The notes: generated by a model from the letters alone, not told the origin. A stretch of DNA of 64,000 nt from Ryuthela nishihirai (GCA_038380435.1 JAWZYU010000005.1:36416001-36480000), one strand, 5' to 3'. Shown: positions 18,971-31,959, numbered from the stretch's first letter. Made by a program: numbers and translations.

Positions 18971-21382
18971 CACCGTTATGAGTTTTGGATTAGAAACACT
19001 TGTTTTACTAACACTTTAAATTTAGACGATGATCTGCTTTAGTTTTTATTTGCTTCCGTATTTTAACTGCTCAAAAGAAAATATGTGTATATAAATTAAT
19101 GTTGATTGAGTGTGAAAACAGAAATAAAGAGAAGTACGAAATCTCTCCCCAAGGAAAATTCACATCTTTGTCGAAGGAAAACAGTCGGGTAGGCATAACG
19201 CATCAGTCCAAGCGCTCTCTGACAGATTAGATAAATGATTCTGTTGGCCACAGATATTATCTTTTTCCCTCTCTGCTCAGTCCATCACTTCATGCATCAT
19301 AGATCGAGTGTTGTAGTCTTTTGTTTCTGGATGAAGAAGAGGAGAACGGCACAGGATTCCGATTGCTGAGAGAGTGCCTTTGGCCGCAGTTCACCACGCG
19401 TGGGGGCAGATCGCAGAGGCCCCGGAGAAACCATCTGTTGGACTAATTGATTTTACTAGAGCTTTTGCCACTTCGGGGCCTAGACTGCTGGTTCGTATGA
19501 AGCAGAATGAACGCCAATAAATCGATGAGAGGAAATGCTTGACCCTTCGAAGACACAATGAAAGCGAAAAGTGAGAGCAAAGATTGATAAATGTTTTCAA
19601 AACAGAATTTGTGACTTCTAGTGATCTGATTTGTGGCTTTAAATGAAAGCCTGTTGTACAGGCGTACCTCCCACATCGTCACTTTGAGCATCATTTCGAT
19701 ATAGTGTGGTTTTCCCATTAGAACTCTTTCTTCCCAATGATATGAACATGCAAAGCGGATGTTTAGGGTTACATGCTATTGATTTGAATAGTTTGCTCAA
19801 ATTTCAATATAAAAATTACATAAATCTAAAGTAAGGAGTGTTTTTGCATGGAAGATCGAAAATAATTTTTGAGAATTAATGTTTCCTTATTTCATTTAGC
19901 AATTTTCGAATTTATTTCTGTTAATAAATGATAGTAATTTGAAATTTTATTAATTGCCTGTGATTTGCATGAATCTAAGTGATTTTTTGTTTAGATCCAA
20001 ATAATAAGAAAAAAAATATCGAGAAAAAGACAAAAATGCTAAGATCGCGAAGGGCATAAAAATAGTAAGGTCTACTGAGCTTTAAAGAAGTTTTAGAAAA
20101 GTAGAAAAAATAAATTCACTTGGAAGGGGAAAAAATTCCCTTTGGATTGCAAAATGTTTTGGCCCAACGCTGAGTACACGCTTCACGCTCAAATCCAGGG
20201 CCGTTCTGCGTCACTGCAAAAATTTTGCTACCTTGGGGTGCATTTGAAAATAAATTTAATATTGTTTCAGCAATGAAATTAGCTGCTAATAATAAGAAGG
20301 GAAAGAACAGCTTGATAATTGTTTTTCTGCAATTTATATTTCAACAGTAAAACAGCCAAAATATCACCTTCATGGCATGTTAACATCTCCACTTTCATTA
20401 GAATTTTTTTATTTCATTCTCGGTACTTCTTATTCTGCCATTTACATGTTTGCACTAGAAATCAATCGGTGCCTTGAGTACCTCTTGATTTTTAACCTGT
20501 CACTCCGACCCCTATTTGACCTTGAATGCGACACAACATGTAAAAATTCCTCTCATTTCTGCATTCTACTGCCTAAAATAGCCCTATTCATCAATTTTTA
20601 GCTATCTCTCCCCTAGTACACCATTTGACTTCGAAGGACCCACTGCATTCAAAATTTTACATTTCCCAGATCTATGATCCAAAATACCCCTAACTCCCAA
20701 TTTGTAGCTCTCTGGCATCGATAGATCTAAATTTCACAACGTTACTGACTTCTACAACCCGAAACACCCTAAGACACCAATTTTCGTTTCCACCGTCGTA
20801 GTTCAAAATTTGACTCTAGGTGACCGCCTTCTGATCTTGAAAGACACGTCTGGGGTCAAATTTTGTTTTTCCCCGAGTCTACGACTGATTATCCTTAGGA
20901 GCATATTTTCAGAGCTCTACCATGATAATTATAATTATCATGATCTGTCAGCCGTTATTCAGTTAGTAAGTTGTCAATCACTCACAATCGTCTATATATG
21001 TATTTGCAGCACACAATGCATCAGTTGACACGTTTCAATGTCCGTCGTTCGTCTCAGAATCCGTACTTTCCAACAGTTCCAATACAAAACCTTGTTCCTG
21101 TCTTTTTATTTCACTTGCGCTAAAAATAGGAATGAGAAAATATGAGTCTCATGGAAGTATAATTTTCTTTCAAATTTAATTTCTTTTGAAAGTCTCTTGG
21201 AAATCTTCTGAAAATTTTCATAAGCGTATTTTTTTAAGTGGTCACCTTTGTGGAATTGTCAATTTGTATGTGATGAATTATATGAAGCTTGATAATTGGT
21301 AAAATTGATTTAGGAAGGTCACTGCCTCATTATTTTAAGGAATTAACATTAATAATTTATGTAATAACCAATTAGTCTGAAT
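18971..21382. other. Unassigned DNA, 2.4 kb
   Basis: No gene, domain or repeat shared with other parts of the window was recognised. A perfect 22-bp palindrome (CATGATAATTATAATTATCATG, read as two arms) lies at 20921-20942. Short open frames on both strands have no motif. Confidence 0.45.
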
Positions 21383-22612
21383 TAGAGGTCCTGTGTAGTT
21401 AGAGGCTGGCCATCTCGGTGATTGACTCCCATTGGTTGATTGAGTCACATGGTTTATGGGTGCCATGTTTTGTCATACCGCTAGTCAAAAGCGTGTGAAT
21501 TAATGTGTATAACTAGATAAAGCTTATCAGTTGCTATAGTTTTATACATTTCTGCAGCTTTTTTTCCTATAAAAGCTTTCATATTTTATCAATGCTTCAC
21601 TGAGCTGCATTTGGCGGAAAAATTCTACTCACAGAAATAATGATTTTCCCAAGAAATTCCATCAGAAGACAGCAATGAGCTGCAAGAGTGAAACGAGCTA
21701 ACTGAAACCCAACAAATATTTTCTTTTTAGTTCACTTGCAAAACGGACTAATATTTTTCACTTTGTCGTCTGCGTATTCAATGTTGGTTCGTTTGTCTAT
21801 TTGTCCGTCTGTCTGTCTCTCTACCTGTCTATCCCTCTAGAGAAAATCAACTTTTTTTACTTTTAGAGACAAATGAAAAATTTTTTTTTTGCCTTGAATA
21901 GCTACTGATAAAATATTACGATTAGCAATTTTGAAATTTCCCACTAGCTTTAATAGCGCCCTCTAGCGATGGAAAAATGGAAAATGCTAAAATTTCAAAC
22001 GAATATTGCAAACGATCTATTTACACTGGAATTCTGAAATTTTGGTAATAGAGGATTATTGTCAGAAGGTGGCAACAAGGCTTTGCCCTCTTGTTCCAAG
22101 AGAGTGGGAATATGAAACTTTTTTATTTTAAGGAAAAAATTATTATATTTTTATATTATAAGTTTATTTAAAGAAAAAAATTGCAGGTAATAACAAAATA
22201 TTAATATTTATATTTTTCGAATCACCCATGAGTTGAAATTTCTATTAGTACAGGTGGTAAATAAAAACTCAAAAGGTTATAGTCAGAAGGTGGCAGCAAG
22301 GCTCTGCCCTCTTATCCCAAGGGAGTGGGAATATGAAACTTGGAAATGGTTGGAAAAAGCTGGAAAATACCAAATATTTAAACGAAGTTGCAAATGATCA
22401 AGTACATATGCTATCGATTTAAAATTTTGGAAATTGACTGTAAAGGTCAAGTGGTTTACACTAATAGTAATGATTTCCCCCCTTATACCAAGGGGATGAA
22501 CTGCAACTTTTCTGCTTTAAGAAAATATGAAAAATATTTTTGTGTTGTACAAGTACTAACAAAAGATTAACAGTTTATTTTCCCAATCACCATTAGTTCG
22601 AATTTCCACTAC
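21383..22612. mobile_element. hAT-like long-inverted-repeat element, truncated copy
   Basis: It starts TAGAGGTCCTGTGTAGTT and follows the element at 30135-33256 in order: CATTGGTTGATTGAGTCAC, a GTCT-rich tract (about 21797-21830), GCGCCCTCTAGCG, and the distal AAGTGGTTTACACTAATAG segment. It lacks the opposite inverted end and is cut off at a truncated SINE1. A segment of about 45 bases (GTCAGAAGGTGGCA...) is repeated at 22061 and 22281. Confidence 0.8.
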
Positions 22613-22616
22613 TAGA

Positions 22617-22978
22617 ATTATCTCCACAAAATTCCCCGCCCTGCCCACGGTCAGTAGGGGACACCGATGGGCTTGGAAAGGTCGCCGTCCGTCGGATGGG
22701 ACGTTTAGCCGTGGCCCCGTGTGCGGGAGAGTCATACCCTGTGCACGTTAAAGAACACTCTGGAGGGCCTTGACGGGAGGCTACCATCTGTCTCCCAAAA
22801 GCTGTTTCAGTGGGTCCCCTCCCCCAACCTTCTCTGAGCCTTCGGGGTCCATGTGACCTGCCATTTAGCCCATGTGCAAAAAAGTGCCCCTCAGAGCAAA
22901 AAAGTGCCCCTCAGAGCCCATGTGCAAAAAAGTGCCGCTCAGAGGTAAAACAACCCAACAACCCAACCCACTATTGGA
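22617..22978 (+). mobile_element. SINE1, 5'-truncated, with internal triplication
   Basis: It begins inside the SINE1 body (TCTCCACAAAATTCCCCGCC) without the tRNA-like head. Near its 3' end the GCAAAAAAGTGCCCCTCAGA segment is repeated three times (about 22877-22943) before the usual CAACCCAACC end. This suggests slippage or unequal exchange. Confidence 0.9.
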
Positions 22979-22984
22979 AGGTAC

Positions 22985-23345
22985 TGAATGTGAGGGTACC
23001 AATTTTTCACCATGTGTTTTGAGAACCTTATCTTTTGCATACATAATTGTAAGTGCAATGAGCCGGACATTTATATATACAATTTATACATAAAACTGAA
23101 AAAAAAAATTGCATTGCCATTAATAACAATAGTGATGTACACTGCTTTCCATAAATTAAGGAAAATCCCTACGTTAAGTCAATGGAAAGTTAACGTCAAA
23201 GCTCTATAACTTCTAAAATAAGTTTTTTGTTTTGAAAAATGTGATTGCAGATAAAGATCTCAATCAAATAAATTAATATCTCTATTTTCAGTAATATTCG
23301 TTCAGTATTTCATGACTTATGGAAGTTTGAATATTTAACAACAAA
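22985..23345. repeat. Repeat shared with 52597-52960
   Basis: The two stretches are highly similar over about 350 bp, from AATTTTTCACCATGTGTTTTGA to GAAGTTTGAATATTTAACAA. The second half is one arm of the palindromic MITE complete at 52752-53323. Here only the left arm is present. Confidence 0.85.
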
Positions 23346-23445
23346 TGATTTTTATTATATATACTAGCTGAACGTACCCGGGTGTCACTTTTAATCTGTA
23401 TATTCTTATTTTCATTGCATTAAAGGCAAATTGATTTCACAAGAT

Positions 23446-23727
23446 CAGTGGTTCCCAACTTGTCAGTGAAGTCTGTGTGAATACAATTTTAGTTAATATA
23501 TTAAAAAAGGACTTATTTCATTGAAAATTAATGTGTAATTATATGCAAATTACTAATTTTCCTCATCAAAATAATTAACAGAAACACTCATGAGTAACCA
23601 CTACTGATATATTATTGCAATTGTAGTTGTTCAAACTATTGAGATTTTAATAAAAGATACATTTTAAATGCTTCTTGAGTTACAAGCTCAGAGGTGTTCA
23701 TGACAGCAAAGCAATTGAGAACCACTG
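23446..23727. mobile_element. hAT-type MITE
   Basis: Terminal inverted repeats CAGTGGTTCCCAACTT and (right end, inverted) CAGTGGTTCTCAATTG are typical of hAT elements. The internal 250 bp is non-coding. The flanking 8-mers do not match, so the target duplication has decayed. Confidence 0.75.
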
Positions 23728-23785
23728 TTCCATAAAGCAGTTGTTAATATATCTCTGACTGCTGACTTCTTTTTAATGCTTTGAG

Positions 23786-24413
23786 ATGCCAAGAAAATGC
23801 AGTGTTCCTGGTTTTAGGTCAAATTATGACAAGGCATTTGAACATACTACCACATTTTACATTTCTTAAAGAACATGAAATGTGTAATAAGTGGATCAGA
23901 TGTATACACAGGAAACATTTTACCCCTGAAAAAAATGTTTCTGTGGACATAATGCATTTTTACCAACAATTCATTGTGAGAGAGGACAGGGCATCGCGAA
24001 CTGATGGAAGCATTCTTGTTGTGTAACCATATTCTTGTTGTGAAAGATCCCCATTCAAACAACAGATGTACTTCTCACAAAATTAGCAAATCGACTTAAT
24101 TATGTGTCATGTGAGCCCCTCCAAAGAGAAAAGCACCAGAAGAAAGGTTAGTTGAAACTATTAACAGATGTAAGCAAAAATTTGAAGACTGGTGCAAAGC
24201 TGATGAAATAATTTCACTTGAGGAATTTCTAAATAAATATTCCACTAAAGTTACTGATGAGTGGCTAGTTAAGAAATCTGAAAATTATGTTTTTTTTTTA
24301 AATGAAATAATTGATTACCCCAAAATAATAATTTGCTTGAAGATTAAAATGAATTTGGAACTTGAAAATTGTTTAATAACAATAAACTTGCAATTTCAAA
24401 GTTCATATGTGTC
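23786..24413 (+). pseudogene. P-element-like transposase pseudogene 1, N-terminal piece (THAP domain)
   Basis: The ATG at 23786 opens an M-P-x-x-C start (MPRKCSVPGF) typical of THAP DNA-binding domains. A frameshift near 23860 is followed by EMCNKWIRCIHRKHFTPEKN (about 23877-23936), which has the invariant Trp. The second zinc Cys is replaced by Phe. A further open stretch at about 24128-24400 (RLVETINRCKQKFEDWC and on) represents the linker region. The copy is non-functional. Its continuation lies 4 kb downstream, beyond an inserted LINE. Confidence 0.7.
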
Positions 24414-24615
24414 CAGTCGCTCAAAAAAGTATCCGAACGCTATGGTTGATACAGAATTCAGAAAAAATTTCTGGCAACGATTTTTTTAGAAATTAGTGAT
24501 CTGGCAACCTTCCTGTTCCCTACGTGAAGGTTCACAGATGACTAATTTCTAAAAGAAATCATTGCCAGATATTCTGTAATCAACCATAGCGTTCGGATAC
24601 TTTTTTGAGCGACTG
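24414..24615. mobile_element. Palindromic MITE, second copy
   Basis: Same family as 7761-7977: ends CAGTCGCTC and GAGCGACTG, and a near-complete inverted repeat with small differences in the centre. TA follows the right end. On the left the flank reads TC, so that target base is mutated. Confidence 0.9.
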
Positions 24616-24693
24616 TACTTGGTAACGGTTTGAAATGCGAAAAAATGAACAAAATTTGAAAGTTTACTTTCTCATTTATTTGGCTATAATTGT

Positions 24694-27035
24694 CATCGTC
24701 ATCATCATCATTATCAAACAGCCATGGGCTACGGAGGTCCAACCAGACCGTGCAATTTACTTCTTCAAGCTACATATGCTGCATCCTGAGCTGCATTCCT
24801 GAGCTACATATGCTGCATCCGACCACTGCACACCAATTCTAACAAGGTCTTGTTTGGCATTGTCAGCCCACCGCATCTTAGGTCTCCCCCTCTTTCTGTG
24901 GCCTTTAGGCACACTGTTCATAACCCTATTCGCCAATCTATAATTATCCATACGGCAACATAGCCAAACCAGCGGAGTCTCTCTCTGCACAATATGCTGC
25001 TAAAAGGAGGTTGCCGACTCCTTTGGCTAACTTCCTAAAGTTACTGATGAATAACTTCATCTTCTTCATCTGAATAACTTCATCATTACTTACAAAGTTG
25101 AACCATCTAATGCCCAAGATACTGCGCAAGCATCTAGAATCAAAAGCATCTAGTTTCCTGTTATCTTGTTTACAAAGTGTTCAAGTTTCACTACCATAAC
25201 TAACCCTAGAGAGAACCAAACTATTATACAGTCTAATTTTAATCTTTAGGTGTATACGCCTATTTCTACACACTCTCCATAGGTACTTAAAAGTCCCGGC
25301 AGCAATCCCTATTCGTCTGTTAATCTCATGCCGCACATCACCAGTATCTGTTACATAACTCCCAAGAAAATTTAACTGTGACACCTGCTCAAGACTGCAC
25401 TATTCAGATTAACTGAATCACAGCCTGACCAATTTTCATCCCTTTAGTTTTCTCTCTGTTTATAACCAAATCTACTCTACTACCAGTCTCATCAACAGCT
25501 TGAATGAAAGATTTCATCTCATCAACATCATTTGCCAAAAGGGCTAAATCATCAGCATAATCTAAATCAGAAATTTTTGTATCTCCAGTCCATTTAAGGC
25601 CAAAATCTTTCCCTTGCAGTGAATTAACAGTGAACGCATAACATAATCGATAACCAAACTAAAGAGAAAAGAAGACAAAATGCACCCTTGTAGAACACCA
25701 GAAGTAATGCTAAACTAATTGCTACAAGCCTTACCAACTCTCACACATGACTCAGTGTTTTAATATAGAGGTTTCATTATGATAATTAACTTGTTTGGTA
25801 TAGCATATGATCTCACAATCAACCACAAATTATGACGATCAACAGAGTCGAAAGCCTTTTCGAAATCAACAAAGCTAGCAACCAAAGGTTTCTGAAACTC
25901 TAAACATTTCTCAATAAATCCCTAAGTGAAAATATCTGATCCACACATCCCCTACCACTTCTGAATCCACATTGCTCATAACGCAATTGCCTGTCAACCT
26001 GATTATTAATTCTATTAAGCAAAATCATGCAAAGAACTTTCCCTGGAACATAGAGTAGGCTGATACTGATATAGTTATCACAAAAACTGCGATCACCTTT
26101 TTTGAAAATAGGAATAATAATAGCTCTGTTAAAATCTTTAGAAACCATGCCTTTTATTATAAAAGATATTCAAAATTTCAGTCATCCAAGTGGTAACAGA
26201 AACATTCCCAGCTCTAAGTATTTCTGTAGTAATTTCATCTACCCCTAGGGGATTCATGAAGTTTAAGTTTAAAAAACGACAAAATAACTTGATTGCGTTA
26301 TAGAGCCAACATTAAGCCAGTAATGCATCTATCATCATTACAAACAATGGGAGTAGAACTAACCACATTGTTTTGAACATCACTGAAATGCTCAGTCCAC
26401 CTAGCCATGACAGAATCCTCACCTTCTATAGCCTTGCCTTGCTTATTCTTCAATCCCTGTACACCTGTCCGTTTTCTACCACACAAAACCTTAACTATCT
26501 GGTATTGTGCTGTCTAACTGCTTCTTGGGCTTTGTCAGCCAAGCATTCAAGCCAAAGATTCTTATCAGCTAACTGATCCTTTACACGTTTATTAAGCTAT
26601 TTGTAATGCTTTCTATTAGGACTAGTAGGGTATTGATTAAGAACATTCCTGCAGTTCTTTCTTTCTGAAATAAGCTCAAGTGCCTTATCACTCAAATAAT
26701 TCTGTCTCCTCTGCTCCTTTTTTCCTAAAAGAGTACTGTTAGTTTCCAAAAAACCCTGTTTAAAATAACCCCATTCTTCCTCAACTTCAGTAGTAAGCAT
26801 ACCATGACTGTCATAATGACTAAGTAATCTATCATGGTAAGCTTTAGCTATAACTGGGTCTTTCAGAGCATCAGTATTAAAGGTAAATTTTTTAACCTTA
26901 GCACAACACTTTTTATGTTTAAGTTGCAAGACACTTTTAACAAAGTAATGGTCAGATCCAATTTAAGCTTTCCTGTATGCCCTGGTATTCATAACAGAAC
27001 TAGCCTATTTGCTGTTAATTAATATATAATTAATC
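24694..27035 (-). mobile_element. RTE-like LINE copy A, 3' part (RT and C-terminal region), minus orientation
   Basis: Non-LTR retrotransposon. The minus strand reads, from high to low coordinate, the end of the AP-endonuclease, a linker, reverse transcriptase with NRAIIIPIFKKGDRSFCDN (about 26074-26130) and FRSGRGCVDQIFSL, then the C-terminal YNSLVLSRVSYGSET (near 25183-25227) and GRPKMRWADNAKQD. The 3' end is a GAT-type microsatellite (ATCATCATC on plus near 24700), as in RTE elements. Stops and frameshifts are frequent. The 5' part of the same copy lies inverted at 27036-28388. Confidence 0.85.
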
Positions 27036-28388
27036 TAGGCATAAACTGGAAGGAGAGCTATGCACCAATCCCCTGTGATGATGCATAGAACTGGCTAGGC
27101 CTAGCACCTAATGTCCGACCCCGTCTTCTCGTGGTGCAGGCAGTTAGTACCTTTCAAAAGAGATATTCTCTTTTGGAAGGGAACGAAGGTGGAGGGCTGC
27201 CAGTTTAGTATGGCCTACTGATCTGGTCATCTATGGCCACTTTTTCTTTTTTCTCAACCCTGCTGAGGAGTGATCAACTTCACAGGGTCCTGGTGCTGAC
27301 CATTTATACCTACTAGACTGGACTTGTTTATGGATTTGAGCTTGATTATGGATCCTGGACTTGCTCCACTGGTGGGCCTCTGTTGAGGGAGGGAGAATCT
27401 GCCGCTGTGTTGTCTGTTTGCTTCTGGGTTACGAGCCTTAAGTGAACAGAGGCATGGGATACCTTATATCAGCTGATGGATAATTCTAATCAGAGGTCAT
27501 CTCAGGTACCTGAACCGCACTTAGCTAGTTGGGCATCGTCAATCCTAAACTGGAGTAATGTGTCTCAGGCAGCTCATATGGCTCTTGAAAGTCCACTTGA
27601 AAAGGTGGTGCCTGAAATTTCTATCAGCATCGGCGACTTCAGCCTTTAGCGGAGGAGGAACAGGTCTTTGTCCCATGCCTGCGATCAGGGGGCTGTCTGA
27701 TATTGTTGGCCTTTCCTATCTCAATAAACTTAGTTTCTTTAAAAATCCTACTAATCATTTTCTCTCTGCAGGAACGTGAGGACATTACAATGATATTATT
27801 CTCTTGATGTCCTCACGCAGGAATCCCAGCACTATAACCTAGATATTCTACGCTTGCAAGCGACCAGATGGACAGGTAAAAGTGATATACTTAAAAATTA
27901 CTAAATTTCTCTTTACAGGAAGGGAGGATGGAAAGCATCACCAAGGTGTGTGTTTGCTTCTCAGCAGACACGCTAGTGATGCTTTTCTAGGATATGAGTG
28001 CATTAATGAAAGGTTTCTTACAGCAAAATTTCAGACAAGCATTAAAGAGTTGAATGTTATCTGCTGTTATACCCCCACTGAGGATGCCGATGAGGATGAG
28101 AAGGATAGGTTTTACGGACAACTTCAGGATATTTTGAATTCTGTCAAGAAAGGAGATATTACCCTTGTTCTTGGTGACTTCAATGCCAAAGTTGGTACTG
28201 ACTCTGACCTTTGGGGAGGAGTAATAGGCCCTTTTGGTATTGGTAGCTGCAATGGGCAACGTCTCCTACAGCTAAGTAAACTCAATGGATTCAGAATAAC
28301 TAACACTTATTACAAACACCGCGACATACATAAGTACACATGGGTTTCACCTGATGGGCTGCATAAGAATATGATTGATTATATACTA
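27036..28388 (+). mobile_element. RTE-like LINE copy A, 5' part inverted (5' UTR and endonuclease)
   Basis: It begins with the same 5' end as copy B (AGAGCTATGCACCAATCCCC) but on the plus strand. It carries a 5' UTR and then the AP-endonuclease with GDFNAKVGTDSDLWGG (about 28171-28218). It stops at the codons for MIDYIL (28371-28388), exactly where the minus-strand part begins. The two halves together make one element, the arrangement left by twin priming. Flanks CTATAATTG (near 24690) and CTATAACTG (near 28386) fit a target duplication. Confidence 0.85.
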
Positions 28389-30071
28389 TAACTGTAGTAC
28401 TTAGAAATCAGAGGGAAAAGATTGTGTCAGTTATGATAAAAGATTTGCTAAAGCACCTTTCTATGGACACTCAAACGTGATTTCTTAGAAACTGAATATC
28501 ATAAATTACAATTCCTACAAGAGCAGCGTCAATTATCCCTTAAAAAATAAGAAAATTAGGAAGAATTACATTGCCCCATCCTGTATGTTTTTAAAAGAAA
28601 TAGACAATGATATTCATTTTCAATGGATTTATTGCTGGATTTCAATGGATTCAACGGATTATAAGCTGCTCTTCCAGAGCTTCATCAATTATCTATTGAA
28701 AAATAAGTAAATTAGAAAGAATTGCATTGCCCCATCCTGTTTATTTAAAAAAATAGCAATGGTATTCAGCTCAAGCTCTGGAATTCAAAATTCTCATATA
28801 AAGTATTTAAGAGAAAAGTTAGGTTTACGTACTGATAAAGAAAAGTATGTAAATACTCTTTTAGATAAAGTTTTGTCAAACCTGTGGTATCCTATAAAGG
28901 TGGTAAAATTGAAGGGCTCTCAGTAAGCAATATTTCTGACTGTTCTGACTTTCATAATTACATCATTGTTTTCTAAAACCAAAGATGTAGTTGCAATGTA
29001 TTCTTTTAAAAATATGAATGCTGTTCAGCTACTTCAATTCACTTTAAATGTCTTTAAACTTCATGAAACTGGCTATAAGGTTCTAACATTAATTTCTGAT
29101 AATAATAGAATTAATTATAATATGTTTGAAATATTATGTGGAGGGAAATTAACCTCAAATATACAAAACTCATTTTGCATGGATGAATTTTTTTTTACTG
29201 TTTGTCACTGTACATCTACTGAAGTCAATTAGAAACATTGGTTTAACCAAAAAGATCTTAATCAGACATTTGTGGTGCCCTCAATAAGTGAAGAAGACAA
29301 ATCACATGTTGCTACTGTACTCCACATAAAAAATTTTTACCAGTTAGAACAATATGATATTGTGAAAATGTCACCTTCAATTCCTTGTCGAAGAAAGTTC
29401 TGTACCAATATTCAATAGAAAAGCAGTATGTTAAATCTTCTGTTAAGCTATTTGATGAAAAAACAATAGCTGCATTGCAAATTGATTCTTTGTCAAATAG
29501 AAGTGGCTATGGTTTGGATTCCTTGAGAACAAAAACTTTATTGAAATAATTATAAAAGGGTGGAAAATTGTTAATGTAAAGCATATGCTTAAAAGTAGGC
29601 ATCTCGTTAATAATGATTGTGAACTAATAAGATATATTAGTGAAGAAAACATAAATTTTCTAAAATTTTGCAACTGGTTAGATGAGTGGAACAATTTAAT
29701 ACTGCAAACTTTTCAGCCATCTAGTTCAAGAAGTGACACAAGTTACCTGAAAGCACACTACGAAAATATAGTCGATATATCACAACATTTTTTGACGCTG
29801 ATTTTCTGTTATTTGGAAAGTTTCAAACTGATCACTTGGGATTGGGTCTTGTCTGATGAAGCTCTTGTCTGATGAAGTATAACTTAACCAAAAAGACCTG
29901 ATGGTGCTTGTTTACATTTCTGGATATGTTGCAAGAGGAATATGTAAAAGATTGAATTGTGCTCATGTAAGCAGCAGATGATATTGAACAATGAATTGGA
30001 AATTGCGTATGAAAATAACATTGAAAGGTATTTAGAAAAAATTGATAGGGGAGGTTAACTGTGGCCTACAG
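28389..30071 (+). pseudogene. P-element-like transposase pseudogene 1, middle piece
   Basis: Fragments in several frames match P-element/THAP9-type transposase in order. An open stretch at 28966-29232 (KTKDVVAMYSFKNMNAVQLL, then GYKVLTLISDNNRINYNMFE) covers the RNase-H-like core region. The stretches at 29433-29550 and 29585-29872 follow, and near 29905-29960 there is VYISGYVARGICKRLNCAHV, the family's conserved GYVAR...C motif. A duplication of about 140 bp (28505-28590 and 28675-28755) precedes them. The reading frame is broken throughout. Confidence 0.75.
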
Positions 30072-31051
30072 CAGTGGTCCTCAACCTTAATGCTTCACGT
30101 ACCCCCTGGAAATGTGTATGTAACTGGCGTACCCTAGAGGACCTGTATAGTTAGAGGCTGCCCATCTCGGTGGTTCACTGCCATTGGTTGATTGAGTCAC
30201 GTGGTTTATGGGCGCCATGTTTTGTCGTAGCGTGAGACGAAAGCGTATGAGTTAGTGTATGTACAAAGTTAAAACTTCTCAGTTGTATATATTTCTACCA
30301 CATTTTTTTGTCTATAAAAGCTATCATATTTTATGAATGCCTCACTGCGCTACATTCGGGTGTAAAAATTTCACTTAAAAAAATAAATTAATGATTTTTT
30401 TTCCCGAGAAACTCCATCAAAAGACGGCTAACGGCTGCAAAAGTGAAATGAGCTAACTGAAAACCAACAAATAATTTCTTTTAAAGTTCGTTTGAAAAAC
30501 GAGCTAATATTTTCACTTTGTCGTCTGCCTATGGCAGTATTTGTTCGTCTGTCTGTCCGTCTCTCTGTTAACTGTTGGCTGTCCATCTGTCTTTCCATCT
30601 GTCTGTCCGTCTATAGAAAAATCATTTTTTTTTACTTTTAGAGCTAAGTGAAAAATTCTTTTTGGGTTGGATAGGTGTCGAACAAATATTGCGATTCGCA
30701 ATTTCAAAATTTTTCCATAGCTTTAATTGTGCCCTACAGCGGTGGAAAATGATGGAAAATGCTAAAATTTTAAAAGAATATTGCAAATGAACTATATACA
30801 CTAGAAATCTGAAATTTTGGTAGTACAGTGTTATGGTCAGAAATACAATGACAACAAGGCTTTGCCCTCTTAACTGAAAGGGGGTGCGAAAATGAAACTT
30901 TTTTTAAGAGATAAACAAAACAATACATATGCGTTATTTTTTACAGGCCCTAACAAAACATTAATGATTTAAACAATATTTGATAATCTCAGCATTATTT
31001 GTAGACGTTTAAACATGTATAAATCAATAAATGTTTTTGTGAAAAAAATTT

Positions 31052-31128
31052 CGCCGACATACGGGATTCAAACCCGTATCTCTCTAGAAACATGCCAGAG
31101 TATTCTAATCTGTTGAACTAATGCCGTC
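31052..31128 (-). mobile_element. tRNA-like module (family 3), minus copy
   Basis: On the minus strand: a TTAGTTCAACAGATTAGAA A-box region, an anticodon-like stem CTCTGG/CTAGAG with a 7-base loop, and the B-box GGGTTTGAATCCCG. The loop lacks the U33 expected of a real tRNA, so this is a tRNA-derived repeat. The partner in the opposite orientation is at 31376. Confidence 0.65.
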
Positions 31129-31375
31129 TCAGTCTTTTTTCCACTAATAATAACTATTACTCTTCCCGTGAATTTTGGGCGCCACCTTTGACACCATCTA
31201 TGATCTCGGATGGCAACTATTTCTTTTTTAGCTCTCTGAGTAAGATGGAAATAAATAATGAAGTCACATCACGCTATTTAGAGTTATTAATGATTTAAAC
31301 AATATTTGATAATCTCAGTGTTACTTGTAGTCGTTTAAACGTCTATAAATCAATAAATGTTTTCTTGTGAAAAAC

Positions 31376-31452
31376 GCCGGAGTTAGTTCAACAGGTTAGA
31401 ATACTCTGGCATGTTTCTGGAGAGATGCGGGTTCGAATCCCGTATGTCGACG
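31376..31452 (+). mobile_element. tRNA-like module (family 3), plus copy
   Basis: It carries GTTAGTTCAACAGGTTAGAA and the B-box GGGTTCGAATCCC. The 80 bases upstream (GATTTAAACAATATTTGATAATC...) repeat the sequence that precedes the minus copy, so a larger segment was duplicated. Confidence 0.65.
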
Positions 31453-31959
31453 AATTTTTTTCCACAAAAATGTTAATATTTACATTTTTCGAATCCCCAT
31501 CAATTGGAGTTTCCAGTGTTAGAGAGTGCTAAAGGCGTTAAATAAAAACTCGAAGGCGACCCCTAGCGGCGGAAAAAAGCTCGAAAATACCAAATTTTTA
31601 AATAAATCTTGCAAACGTTTTTTGCTAGAAACTTAAATTTTTGGTCATAGAGTGTGATGATCAAGTGGTTTACACTAATAGTAATAATTTGTCCCGTTGG
31701 TAAAATGTAACTTTTCTGCTTGAAGAGATAAATGAAAAACTTTTTTTGCACATTACAGGTACTAATAAAACATTAATAGTTTATTTTCTCAATTATACAG
31801 TAGTTCGAATTTCCACTGTCAGAGGGTACTGAAAGTGTAAAATAACTACATAGAAGAACGCATATCGCCTCTGGAACTTATGGGAATCTCATTTTCAAAG
31901 AGAATGAAGTTCTTCCTTTGCCTACTTTTACTCCTTAAAAGTTTTAATTATGAATGTTC

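Noticed and set aside
21797..21834. Microsatellite (GTCT)n as a separate feature
   Set aside because: The same tract occurs at the same position in the related element at 30540-30612, so it is part of that transposon family.
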